A stretch of DNA of 64,000 bases from Silene latifolia (Eukaryota > Streptophyta > Magnoliopsida > Caryophyllales > Caryophyllaceae), in assembly GCF_048544455.1 (NCBI RefSeq), contig NC_133534.1:36332217-36396216 (forward strand), read 5' to 3'. The notes below the pieces were generated by a model. That model did not search any database. It was not told where the DNA came from and worked only from the letters and a program-made list of their open reading frames with translations. The position numbers were made by a program, and so were the translations under genes. This document shows, piece after piece, positions 9,257-20,500 of this stretch (the first letter of the stretch is position 1; each line of letters starts with the position of its first letter).

Positions 9257-11628
9257 AATGACACCAGTTTATACGGCTCTAAATCTTAGAAATTATAAGT
9301 AGGTTGCCAAAATTTCAGGTCAAGTCTATATGTTCAGCTAAATTTTAACATTAACTCGTAGATTATGCAAAAGACAAAGCTAAAAGATAACAGTTCAGTG
9401 CAAGGCTTAAGCAAAAAGACAGTTGCAGTGCAATTTTATCCCGGAAATCGACCGTTCCGACTCAACCTATATGCTAAAAATAAACGTGAATTTTTTTGAA
9501 TTTTAACAATTTTTCAAATTTTTATTGAATTTTTTTTAATTTTAACGAAAATAAACAACAATGCAAACATAAATTAAACATGATAACAGAAATGTAATAA
9601 AAACAAGATGCAGACATAGATATGGATGCATAACCTCCCCAAACCAAACCGTACATTGCCCCCATTGTACCAAAACATGGAAAGGAAATGCAAACTAAAG
9701 AAGGAAAAGAGTAAAAGCGGAAAAACTCACAAAATGCGCGAATAAAGGGGACCTCCCCAAACCGACCATGAACATGGGAGGTTGCTAAGGGCCCGGAAAA
9801 CCGTCTCAGGAAGCTAATCCAAGTCAAAAACACTCGATATCCGTCCAACATTGGTCGATCGAGTGAGTGGGCATCCAAGAACAGCTCGATCGAAAAGAAA
9901 CTAGGTCGATCGAGTGGTTCCAGTTCTGCAGGTGGTCGATCGAGTGGAATATCTGCTCGATCGAGAGGATTTGGCAGCACAAGTGCTCGATCGAGTACAA
10001 AAAGTACTCGATCGAGTAATGCTCATCGTATTTCCTGCAAAAACGCAATGTAAACAGCCCGTAAACTAACTAGACAAGTGGCGAGATAGTCTATGGTATA
10101 AAAACCATTTATTACAACTTAAGGTAAATAAAAATGCAGAAATAAATCGCCGGGTTGCCTCCCGGGTAGCGCTAGCTTCAGTCAGGTCCCAACTCGACCT
10201 TCTTTTCTTCAAGCCTCTCTAATTAAATACAATCAAAACAGCTCAAAGCGCGCAGCAACCTGTCGAATAGCTGCGCATGTGCTACACAACAGCATAAGTA
10301 GCACCAGAGTGGAATACAAAAATAAGAAATAAGATTAAACAACCGTTTAAGTCTAACAAATTTCCTATGTGAGCTCCTAAATTTATCCACAAAATAAAGG
10401 AGCGCGGGAGCAATAGACGATATATTGGGTCTCCATCTCAGATTAGCAAACTTGAAATGATAAGGACGGTGAAAATTCGTTAAATTATGCGTCCACATAT
10501 GAGAGGGTGTAGCATTAAAAGAAGGAGCACAAATTAAACGAGGCAATATACTGTTAAAACAAACAATAATGAAATTATCGCTTACTACCTCGGGTTGGTC
10601 GCTCTCAACGACGGAATCACTGAAAAAGGAATGGATTACCTCATCCGTGCTAGGAGCAATTACCGTCTCAGCTGCTTCTTCATCAACCTCCTCAGTGGAA
10701 TCCATCCCGTAAATCGCAGCTTCAAGTGTATCCGCCTCTGCTGTGAATAAGGGAGGTTCACCGTAACCTTCATCATCGTCAAACTCGTCATCCAATATGA
10801 ACCCAAGTGACGAATTAAAGCTCCCCATGGCCAATTCAGTCGATCGAGCAGAATAGTCACTCGATCGACCACTTTCCTCCCGCATCTCACTCGATCGAGT
10901 AATAAAATCACTCGATCGAGCACTTTCCTCATGCATGTCACTCGATCGAGAAGAGATATTACTCGATCGAGGACTTTCTTTCTGTCTGTATTTGGTATCC
11001 TTGCATACACTCTGGAAATACGATAGGAAGTCGTCATCCGAAATATAGAAATCATTTTCAGCATTGGGCAACGCGGGTTCTTCATGGGAAAAACCGCTCT
11101 TGGTCAAGCACACCTCTTTTGGTTGCCGAGCAACCAACCCAGTGATAACCGAGCAATTTGGATCGCAACTCAGCAATTTCAGTGACTTGAGCACCCATAT
11201 GTCTACCAAATTCCAGAACTAAGGATCTCAGCCCCGCGATTTCTTTTTTCTGTATATCACGAGGATCTTGTTGCGGTGGCCATTGATGGGGTGGATGTGG
11301 CGGCACAACTACGGCTGCATTGTGCTCAGCAGGACCACACCCCCAAGACTTCTTCCTTTCCCAACTAGCAGGTGGCTCGGCGTGGGCTTCAAGGCGAGCA
11401 ATTAGTCGGGAGACGGATGTCATCTTGGCAAGAGGGATCGAAGGTACTCAAGCCTTCCCTTCGATAATCTCCCTCGTGCTTTGTCTAATAAACCCGTAGG
11501 CCTATCAAAACAATACTAAAGAGAAAGATAAGAACAGCCTCAAGGTACTTAGTCTTCCCTTGAGGCGAAAGGACAAACAAAATAAAACAGATAAAAAGCG
11601 TCGCGTCCCCGGCAACGGCGCCAAAATT
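9257..11628 (-). mobile_element. Second copy of family A 5' internal half
   Basis: This matches 3081-5455 in the same orientation at about 98-99%. It holds the second copy of the unknown ORF and the primer binding site (11607-11623). No 5' LTR follows; sequence switches to element C right after the spacer. It begins with AATGA, the target duplication shared with 6806-6810 (inverted) and with intact sequence at 3081-3085. Confidence 0.87.
10223..11423 (-). pseudogene. Second copy of the family A ORF
   Basis: This is the same protein as 4117-5249. Here the adenine run near 11088 keeps the frame that is broken in the first copy. A different disruption occurs near 11140-11165. The stop used by the first copy reads as Cys here (TGA versus TGC), which extends the frame to 10223. 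That the two copies break at different places suggests a functional ancestral ORF of about 375 codons, or consensus errors in one or both. The Arg-Ser-Ser-Asp repeats are preserved. Confidence 0.55.
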
Positions 11629-14600
11629 TTGGCGTCATTGAACAAAACCTCGTTGTCCTTTACGCAGATTTGGGGAAGTTCGTGTTTTGTATGTTCTCTT
11701 ACTCTTTTTATTTCGTCTCCTTTATTTTTCTTTTGTTGGTTGTATACTCCCATCCCCATTTTTACTTTGGTGTATCTTTGGAGGACAACGAGGGCGTTGT
11801 CCGTTTTGGTTTGGGGAGGGTATTGCATCCTTTTGAGTCTGCATCTGCATTTGTTTTGCATTCACGTTTAATTTTTCAGTTTGCATCGTTGTTTATTTTC
11901 ATAAAAATCAAAAATCCAAAAAAAAAATTAGAAAATGTCAAAATTCAAAAAAAAAAAAATTCACGTTTATTTTTGCATTTAGGTTGAGTCGGAACGGTAG
12001 ATTCCCGTGATGAAATTGCACTATAACTTGTCAATTTACTTGAGCCTTGCACCTTATTGATGGTTTTTAGCTTTGTCATACGCATAGTCTACGAATTTCT
12101 GTTCAAATAATAGCTGACTGTCTAGACTTGACCTGATAAATTGGCAAACTACTTAAAAATTCTGAGTTTTTAGAGCCATAACTGGTGCCATTCATGACCA
12201 GTTCATTAGGAATTTTGAGAGTAGTACTCCTTGCATAGCATGTTCATCTCTTTTGCACATTTATGACATTCAATTTCTCGTCAAATGCACATATTCGGGT
12301 TTGTGGTTGGTGTCACATGCAGGGAGGGTCTTGCAAATTCCCCTTTCTTTACATCTTTCACCCATTTAGCTCCACATTGACCAAAACTTGCCTTTTTGAC
12401 CCATTAGCCACATTCCAAACTAAGCCTGCCTAGTCAAGCTAGTTAGTCTGTCCTTTTGTGGTATGTTTTTCCGTTGCAGTTTGGTCCGTAATTCCTGTTT
12501 GGAGTTAGTGTTTGTAGTAAGGAAGGAGGAAAGAAAAAGAAAAAAAAAGTATTGAAAAAGAAAAAAAAAAGAGAAAGAAACGTGAAAGAAAAAAAAAAGA
12601 AAATGAAAAACAAAATGAAAAACAGAAAAAAAAAGAGCTGGAACGAAAAGGAAAAGAAAGAAAAAAATTTGTTGAAAAAAAGTTGTACCCTCTTGTCAGA
12701 GTTGAGAAGATGTTTGAAGATGTACAATTGAAAAAGGTTCTTTGTTCCAGTTAGTATCTTCAGACGGTGTTTAAAAAAGGGAACTTTGTGACCGTCTAAC
12801 TCCTTCACTCTTATTCTGTATTTTTGAGGAGATTGTGCTTTGAGTCTAGTGAGTTTTGTGCCAAGTGAAGGGCACCTGTGTTTAGTCTTTCAGACAGTTG
12901 AGATCCGGATGGTTTATCATGGTCCTGTTAGGAACTAGCTTGACGCTTTTACCTCCACATTTCCATAACTTGTTTTGCCTTTCTCACCTGAACCTCACTA
13001 TTCCCATATTATTTGCAAATCCTCGGCTGTGACGGACATTATCGGTTGGAGTGTGTGCATTAGTACTTGAATTGTCTTTCATTTTTGTTGCATGCATGCT
13101 ATGTAGGTCGCAGTTAGGTGAGTGCCTGCCTTTTCTTCTCTCTTTTACATATAACATTTGCCCTTTGCATCATGAGAGAAGAGTGACCACGTGAGAGTCC
13201 AGTTTTGTTGGTCTTGCAAGGTCGATAGGTCAGCTTTATTTCTGAACAGCTTATAATTCGTTTGCGTATCGACTACTTAGCTCTAACTGTTGATTTCTGT
13301 TGCATTAAATCGGTTCAAGTAGACAAGTTAAGCTAGCTCTGAGTTATCATTTCCGTTCCATTAGTTTAGTTTTGAGTTTACTCGAGGGCGAGTAAAGGTT
13401 TGGTTTGGGGAGATTTGATACGTGCCTAATGTATAGTCTTTTTGGCCTTTTTCAGCACGTATTTCTATGCATTTCTATACTGTTTTTATAGTATTTTGCC
13501 CCGAATTGGCTACTTTGGTGTATTTGGTCCTTTTTGTAGGAATGATCGCGGAAGTAGCGGAACCATACTCCTTTTCGCCCTTTTTGCATGCATTTAGAGG
13601 AGACGAGATTGTCCCAGAGTAAGACATTGCACTTGGAAGTGTCGTTGCACGCATTACGAGGCACTTGGGTGAAGACGTGAGCTGAATTGAAGATACAAGT
13701 GCTTGATCGAGCTGTTTGGTGGTCGATCGAGTGGTTCCTAGGCTCCCTGAGGCTCGATCGAGCTATTCCTTACTCGATCGAGTAAGCCGCACATGACCAA
13801 GTCCTCGATCGAGTAACCTTTGGTCGATCGAGGGACATCTATTTGAGATGTTAGTCGATCGAGTGGTTTAATCCACTCGATCGAGAGGTTTTCACGGGCG
13901 TGGGCTTTAATTCAGTCCGTGTGTTTAATTTTCGCTAAACATTGTTTGTTTTCCTATTTAACCTACGTTTAACTAGGTTATTAAGAGGATCTCTTTTATT
14001 ATCTAAGTTTTTACATTAGAAAGCATTTGTTATTTTTCCTACGTTACTTTTACTTGATTTTGCTACTCTTACTTTCGGGATTGCTTCATTGGATTTCGTG
14101 TTCTTTACGCCGGAATTCGCTTAGATTGTAATCTCCTCTCTTCTCTTAATAATAATTAACCTTCTTGTTGCTTTTAATTCTTGTTTATGTTATCGTTCCT
14201 TCTTGCCCTAATTCCTGTTATTGAATTTTATTATTATTTCATTATGTCATCTCTTTGGGAAATTGTTTCTTTGTTAGTTTTATTAAGAATATGAGTAGCT
14301 AAACCCTTTCATGTTGGGATTAGGGGATCTACGGTAGGAAATGACGACGTAGCGAATGACTGGGACGAATTGATTAAAGAGACTCTGTCACTATAGCAAT
14401 TTCTTGTAATTCCCGACCTAGTTGAGTGCACGCTTCGTGTCACCCATTAATCAGCTACAATTAATCCTGGATCGAAAGATTGGACTAAATAGGCCTGCTA
14501 TAAACAGTAGACTACCCTAGTGAGGACGAAAGTTAAGTTAGTGGTATTTTAGGGTGGGAAGTGGACCGAAAGGACCTTCTAATATCCGTCTCGCATTAGT

Positions 14601-14908
14601 TAAATCCGAGTCATTTCTTGCTAAGTTATTGAACTACCGTAGTGAACCGAATTCCCGACATGTCCCCCTCTTATTGATAGTTTTAATTCACTTTCCTGCT
14701 TTACTGCTCTTTGCTTTATTTCTCTTTCCTTTCAACTCCGTAGTTTAGAACCAAAAATTTAATCAACACCAATTGTTACCATAGGATTAGAAATAGATAG
14801 CTGTAGTTGCATTACCTCCCGGTGGATTCGATACTCGACTGCCTCTACTACATTTTAGTTGAGACCGTTAGGTTTTATTTTTGACAGGTACGCGATAGAC
14901 GTGTCACA
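11629..14908 (+). mobile_element. Element C: 5'-truncated relative of family A
   Basis: Internal sequence 11629-13415 resembles the 3' internal part of family A at many short blocks: A-rich tracts, a conserved GTGTCACATGCAGGGAGG stretch, the polypurine tract and the same LTR start. It is clearly diverged. No ORF of family A remains. The 3' LTR is 13416 to about 14908. The right boundary is approximate, set at GTGTCACA near 14901-14908. Confidence 0.7.
13416..14908 (+). repeat. Element C 3' LTR with CTCGATCGAG array
   Basis: It begins TGATACGTGCC after GGTTTGGGGAGATT. Eight palindrome units (one degenerate) lie at 13703-13888, at the same relative place as in family A LTRs. The rest of the LTR has little identity with family A, although both have a GTGGA-type GATCGAC/GATTCGATAC segment near the U5 end. 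Confidence 0.65.
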
Positions 14909-15105
14909 ATTCTTGTTGTCACATGAAAAGGGGTAAAGGAAAAGATAGAATAAGTGGATTGAAAATTGTACTTTTATTGAAATGAATAATGAATGTATTT
15001 AAATAGACTCGAGAAGACATGTGACTCGTGGGACAGCCCCTGGTTGTCACTAGAAATGGAAATGGACACAAAGAAAGATATTAGAAAAATTATGGGATAG
15101 AAAGC

Positions 15106-16448
15106 CTAAGACTCGGACTCGGACTCAGACTTTGACGCGATTTTAGATCCAGACTCGTAATCATCAGCCCACGCTTGAACATTTTCTTTTCCAGCAACTG
15201 GCTTTGGCATCTGACTTTGAGCATTCGCCCATTTGAGCACCTCGTCCTCATCATTGAGAATACTGGAAGGATAACAGTCAAGAAGAGTTTCCTGATAAGT
15301 GGTATATCCATGAGGATTGCCTAAGCTGCCTTGTGGGTTAAAGGTTGAGAGGGACAATTTTCCACTTTCAATCATATCCTGGATTGCATGCTTGAGCTTA
15401 TAGCACATCTCAGTAGTATGTCCTTTGCCCCTGTGATACTGGCAATAGGCATTACTATCCCACAACCTAGACTTCTTTTCTGGATCTGTTGTAGGACCGA
15501 TAGGCTTCAACATTCGTCGCTCCATGAGTCTCTGAAGGGCATCGTTTTATGTAATACCAATGTTGGTAAATTTCCTAGGAGGCGTATCCTTATTGTCGGA
15601 AGCCTTTGTGAATGACCTTGGAGAGTTGTTAGGTTTGTTTAACGAAGGCTCCATGAGGTTGCCTTTGTTGATTTTGATTCCTAGATGAGAAGAACTAGGA
15701 ATAGATTGCTCACTTTTTGGTTTCTCCTTAGGACTGCCAGGTCGAGGGTTTGTCTGGACATTTTTCATCTTGAGAGGTTGGGCCTCAAGTTTCTTACCCA
15801 TTTCAGCAAACTGGTTCTCCATGTTAGAAACTCAATGGCTCCCTCTAACTTGGAAAATTTATTGTTGAAGGCAATGGAAAACATGATCATTTCACTTTGA
15901 ATATCGTCGTCTTCAAGGACATTGATCTCTTCGTCAACGCGAGGATCGAGGAGGTGAGAACAATCTAAGAATGATTCATGGTCATGTTTAATGATATTAG
16001 ACCCAAGAGGGTCGGTCTTCTTGGATTGCTTGACGGAAGGTGGCACGGGAAGCTTGCCTTTTTTGATCATATCTTGAATAATATGATTTAAGCAAAAGCA
16101 TTCCTCCGTATCATGTCCCCTACCTCGATGATACTAACAATATGAATTGCCCTTCCACCTAGGAGATATCTTTTCAGGGTCTGGGGTTGGACCAATTGGG
16201 TGAAGTTTTCCCTGGGAAACCAGTCTTTGTAGAGCTACCTGATATGTGGTTCCGAGGTCAATAAATTCTCTACGAGCTCGTCTCGGCTTTCTGGGTGGAG
16301 TTTCTAAGAGCTTGACTCCCCTGTCTTCATTGGCCTTCTTAGATGAGTGAGTTGTGTTGAAGCTATGACCTGGCCTTGGGGTACGAGAAGATGGTAAAGG
16401 TTTCATCAAGTCTATTTGGTTTTCCATATTGATGACACGAGCGCTCAA
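15106..16448 (-). pseudogene. Broken gag with two tandem zinc-finger modules
   Basis: Two related modules follow one another on the minus strand. Each has a 'QRL..G.L.PIGPT.DPEK' segment, then Cys-Gln-Tyr-His-Arg-Gly-(Lys/Arg)-Gly-His-x4-Cys and a 'H.IQDMI..GKL' segment, typical of plant gypsy gag C-termini. Module 1 is about 16300-15900. Its Gln codon after the first Cys reads TAG at about 16135 (CAG to TAG). Module 2 is about 15822-15106, with a TAA at about 15549 where the paralogous module has Tyr. Each module is preceded by a 'MENQ' segment. The end is Ser/Glu-rich. The reading frame shifts near 15800. The gag is non-functional as written. Confidence 0.65.
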
Positions 16449-17725
16449 ATCTTCGACGATGGCCTGAAGCTTAATGACTGCAGTATTTAGTTCTTCGACG
16501 ACGATAGATGAACGTTCTTGAACATTTTCACTGGAAATTGCAGAATTCCTACCGAGAAGAAAATGACGCGCGTTACAACTTGATTTGGCATGGGATCACG
16601 CATACTAAGGCGACAAACAAGGGATATACGAAGGAAAATATATGAGGACGAGACGAGATAACTAGACTCTTAACTTGTGAAATCGCGAAATGTCGTGAGT
16701 GACTTCTCGTGTTTGAATTCACGGTGCTTGACTTTAATTTTAGACTTGAGTGTTGACTTTGACGGAGTGACATTTATACAGTTGACCTTATTGACGGGAT
16801 TGCAGTTAACGTGATTCTAAGACGTGTGTTTAGGACAGACTTGACTTGAGGTTTGGGTATGTGTGTACCCGAACGTGACTCTAGGAGAATTCGGTGTGTT
16901 GACTCGAGTGTGTGAGTCGAGGTGTGGAAATGTCTAGATCCTAATCGACTAGGGATAGGGGGTCAAAAATGATGGTGTGACGCCTTAGGACTTGACTTGA
17001 ATTTGAAAAGACCCAAAATGTAAAGGAAGACGAGTTTATAACTCGACAGAGTTCTGACTAGGACATAGTCGGTTTGAATTTTGACTCTAACTTAGCCCAA
17101 TTGAATTTACATATTTACATTTACATGGTTTGAAAATACTTGATCTAAAACGGTTTTTTTTTGGATTTTTTTTGCACGGGTTTTGAAATGGGTTCGACAT
17201 TTGGACAGAGTTTCGGCTTATTTTGCGCTATTTTGAAAATGTTTACATTTTTAAAAGGATTTTATTTTACAAAAATTTCGTCTTAGTCTCGTTTACAAAA
17301 CGGTGATCACGTATATGATATAAACATATATATGGGCATTATAACGGTATGCTAAGTGCATTTAAAGGGTTTTGGTTAAAAAGGTGGGTTGTCATATCAA
17401 GCAATCAAACCCTTGTCTGTGGAGAGGTCCGTGCCAAACATGAGTAAGGCCGGTTCCTAGTCTATTTCCTCGAGTAGTGAAAGCTCTTGATACAAACATG
17501 AGTATGTACCACGGTATGGTTGACGTCAATCGCTATCCATCTTTAGGCCCAGATAAGAATTTGGACCGTCCAGACGGGGCGATTGGTCGAATGGGTTGGG
17601 TTAAGCCTAGGAAGGCCGAATAAAATGACCTAAGAAGGTCGAGTAATGAAAATCGACAACTGTCTTGTATAAACTATTCCCTAACCTTGTTCAAGTTTCA
17701 CCCTGGGTAACACGTAAGTGTATCA

Positions 17726-17743
17726 TCCCCAGCGTAGTCGCCA
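17726..17743 (-). other. Primer binding site of element D
   Basis: On the minus strand this reads TGGCGACTACGCTGGGGA, 3 nt inside the LTR end (...CCACA, 17747). The sequence type is common in plant Tat/Ogre-like elements, where it pairs with a tRNA 3' end, probably tRNA-Arg. It sets the LTR boundary and the orientation. Confidence 0.6.
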
Positions 17744-17746
17744 AAC

Positions 17747-19711
17747 TGTGGACATGGGCCACCCGCGGCGCGCGCGAAAGCGCTTGAATAAAGCGTGCAT
17801 TTGTGGAGTCTCCACTAGCTTTTATGGGAAATTGGAACCGTTCGAATACCTCGTGCCATGCCAAGACACAAAGTAGTGACATGAACACTAAGAACTTGTC
17901 ACCCTTAGCATTCTATGTCTAGAATGACTCTCGTGGATGCCAATGAACACGGATGTTCACAGAGATCTGGAGTAAGGGGTGAGGGTACGTATTAGGAAGC
18001 TCTTTAATTTGAACACCTAATCCCGCCCGCCTCGATAACGGCCTCTACTAATGATTAGGGAAGTCATTCATATTTGATATGTCGTCGATTATATGCATGC
18101 AATGCAACATCCACAGATTAATCTTAACATGTGAGATTAAACTATGTCGGTGAACACGTATTTTAGCAAACAAATTGGTCGAAGTGAATGAATTCCAGAG
18201 AATCGATATGAATGAATCGAACCTCTAAAATCCGGGTTTGAATAAGATGACGAAAACCCGCAAATATCGAATTATAAGGGATTTATGTCGAAAAAACATT
18301 ATGATTTGAAGAGAATTAATAAAAACATGATTATATATTGATATGAACGAAAGAAAAAGAAAGAAAATAAGAAAAACAGAAAGTTGCAGAAGATCGAGGA
18401 AGAAGAAGAAGAGCAAGAACATCGGTAGCCCCAGGAAGAGGCGCAGCAGATGCTGCGACCTCTTCGAAGAGGCGCATCCACTGCTGCGTTTCTTCTCGAC
18501 GTCAGACCTCCCCTGATTTGTAAATACGGTTTTGAAAGATGGTTTTTAAAATCGGGTTTTGAATGTACTTTTGACGTAAACCTTACATTAATTGGTACAA
18601 AAATAAAAACATAAATTAAAAGTGGTATTTACACCCTCAGACTTACATGTTTGACGGAACGAGATTAACTAAGTTAACGTTAGTGATTGCTCGACTCGAA
18701 TGTATGTAGAAAGTGCCCTCGTTAGAGGATTTTAAATTAATTGATTGATTGATGTGTAGTGGTCAAATTGGTCGGTCATACAACGTGACTGGTACTCAGA
18801 ATGATCTGAGCTTACGTGGTCGACTGATCAAACACGTAGGCGTCGAAAGCTTAGAGCAAGGACTAGAATGCAAAGAGAGAAGAGAAGGGCGGACACTCGC
18901 GTGAAAAATATGTGAGGCAAAGGCCTATATTTATACTAATCACGCGGAGGAATTATGGTAATAATAGGATACGGAAGGAAAGATCCGGAAACCACCGACT
19001 TAGGTTGAAACACGGAAACTTGGACAAAAATAAAGCCTTGAGAAAAGGCGCAACAAGTGCTGCGTCGCTTAGAACAAGCGCAACAGGTGCTGCGTCCCTT
19101 AGAAGAGGCGCAACACTTAATGCGTCCTTTCTCGGGTAGTATTCTTCTGCGCGAGAAAACGCGTTTGACAGCCTGTCGTATTTTTGGCATAACTTTCTCT
19201 ACAAGACTCGGATTAAGGTGATTTCGGTGGCATTGGAAAGCTAAGAGAAAGATATAGAACTTTCTGTGAAATAGGCCAGACCTAAAAAAAGTTGTATCAC
19301 CTCGTAAAATGGGCCTAAATTTCGGGTTGTCATTTTAGCTAAATGAAATGCACATTTTATAATGTAAACTTTAAGTTTAGCCCAAAGAAGTGATATGAGA
19401 CTCAAAATGAGATATACTCATAACATTTTATGACATCCTAACCTTAGGTAGACAAGCACATTGCCTTTTGACTCGGGATTTGACGGATTTGGGAAATGAA
19501 GACGGTTTTTGACCCGGACTCCAAATGTACTCTAATTACTGCCAAAACGACCGTAATGACACCTAGACGACAACCAAGGGGTAGACACAAGTGTATGAGT
19601 TACCTTTTATTAACCGATTTACAAAACGTCATAAAATCGCGATATATGCTAAACATGCGACCCAATCATCACTGGGTATTTGGCGGGAGGTGTAGAAACG
19701 AGGTGTCTACA
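17747..19711 (-). repeat. Element D LTR (about 1965 bp)
   Basis: On the minus strand it begins TGTAGACACCTCG and ends ...CCACA next to the primer site. It contains five near-palindromic units of CGCAACAnnTGCTGCG (18442-18488 and 19049-19124). No second LTR is seen for comparison, so the ends rest on TG/CA, the primer site and the possible TSD. Confidence 0.55.
19049..19124. repeat. 30-bp-period array of a palindromic motif
   Basis: Three units start at 19049, 19079 and 19109, exactly 30 bp apart, each containing CGCAACA..(A/T)GCTGCG or a variant. Two further units at 18442 (perfect palindrome CGCAGCA-GA-TGCTGCG) and 18473 are 31 bp apart. Confidence 0.7.
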
Positions 19712-19716
19712 CTTGT

Positions 19717-20255
19717 TATTATTTATGTTACCTATATGTTTTAATCCAAGCGATATTTTGCTGATAAATAACCTTATTTATTATCACTATCCTTGTTAAA
19801 CTCATCACCCACCACAAATGCACCCTTCCTCCACCCCACTAATTTAACCGCGAAATAAAACATCAGCCAGTGTGATTAGTTCTTACAACTTGAAACAACC
19901 TCCAACCACTACCACTATCACTACCTTTCTGCCACGTTTTACATCTAAGAAGTCATAAATCACAATCACCTCCATGAAACACCAATCTTTACTCCAGATG
20001 ATATGGATCCTCGTCTTGCTTATCAAAGACAATTTATTTCTCCTTCAACAAAGAAAAGTTTAAGAAGCAATCTTCCCTCTTATATCTCTCCCTTTTTCCT
20101 TTCCTAGTCTTTTTCTCGTCCCCCTCCCTACCTCCATTACAGATACTCAAACAAAGCGTTTGGGTACTATGTTTGTAAACTGAATAAGTTTGAATATTAT
20201 ATATATACACGAACTTTGCTATTTATTTCATTTTGCATAAATAAATCTTACTGCC
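19717..20255. other. AT-rich spacer with no recognisable feature
   Basis: The stretch lies between element D and the CACTA end. I see no gene, repeat boundary or structured element in it. Confidence 0.5.
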
Positions 20256-20500
20256 CACTACAAGAAAACAAGACAAAGGCGACAGAGAAGCTACAGTCGC
20301 CAATTTGGCGACAGAAAAAAAAACTCGGGCGACGGAAAACAGTCGCCAATTTGGCGACTGTAGCTTTTTATCCAAAAATCTGTATGAAATCCACGGGCGA
20401 CCGAAAGTTATCCAATTTGGCGACCGAAAACAGTCGCCAAATTTAGCGACCAATACCCGTCGCCAATTTGGCGACCAAAAACAGTCGCTAATCGCCTGTT
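20256..20500 (+). repeat. CACTA left terminus and subterminal repeats
   Basis: The CACTACAAGAAA terminus is followed by at least eight GGCGAC/GTCGCC words, many arranged as the palindrome GTCGCCAATTTGGCGAC. In this superfamily such arrays bind the accessory transposase protein. Confidence 0.8.

Larger units (their letters stand above)
14917..19711 (-). mobile_element. Remnant D: LTR plus gag of a Ty3/gypsy-type element
   Basis: Minus-strand order is LTR (19711 to 17747), primer site, long leader (about 17725-16450), then broken gag (16448-15106). Protease, RT and a matching 3' LTR are absent. The ends are TG...CA and both are flanked by CTTGT (14912-14916 and 19712-19716), which would fit a 5-bp target duplication. 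The left 190 bp do not resemble the LTR, so the left end is provisional. The leader 16450-17725 shows no ORF of note. Confidence 0.5.

Noticed and set aside
6801-9261. Inversion by recombination between two oppositely oriented LTRs
   Set aside because: That would place breakpoints inside the LTRs. Here the breakpoints are exactly at LTR ends and at one internal site with a 5-bp duplication.
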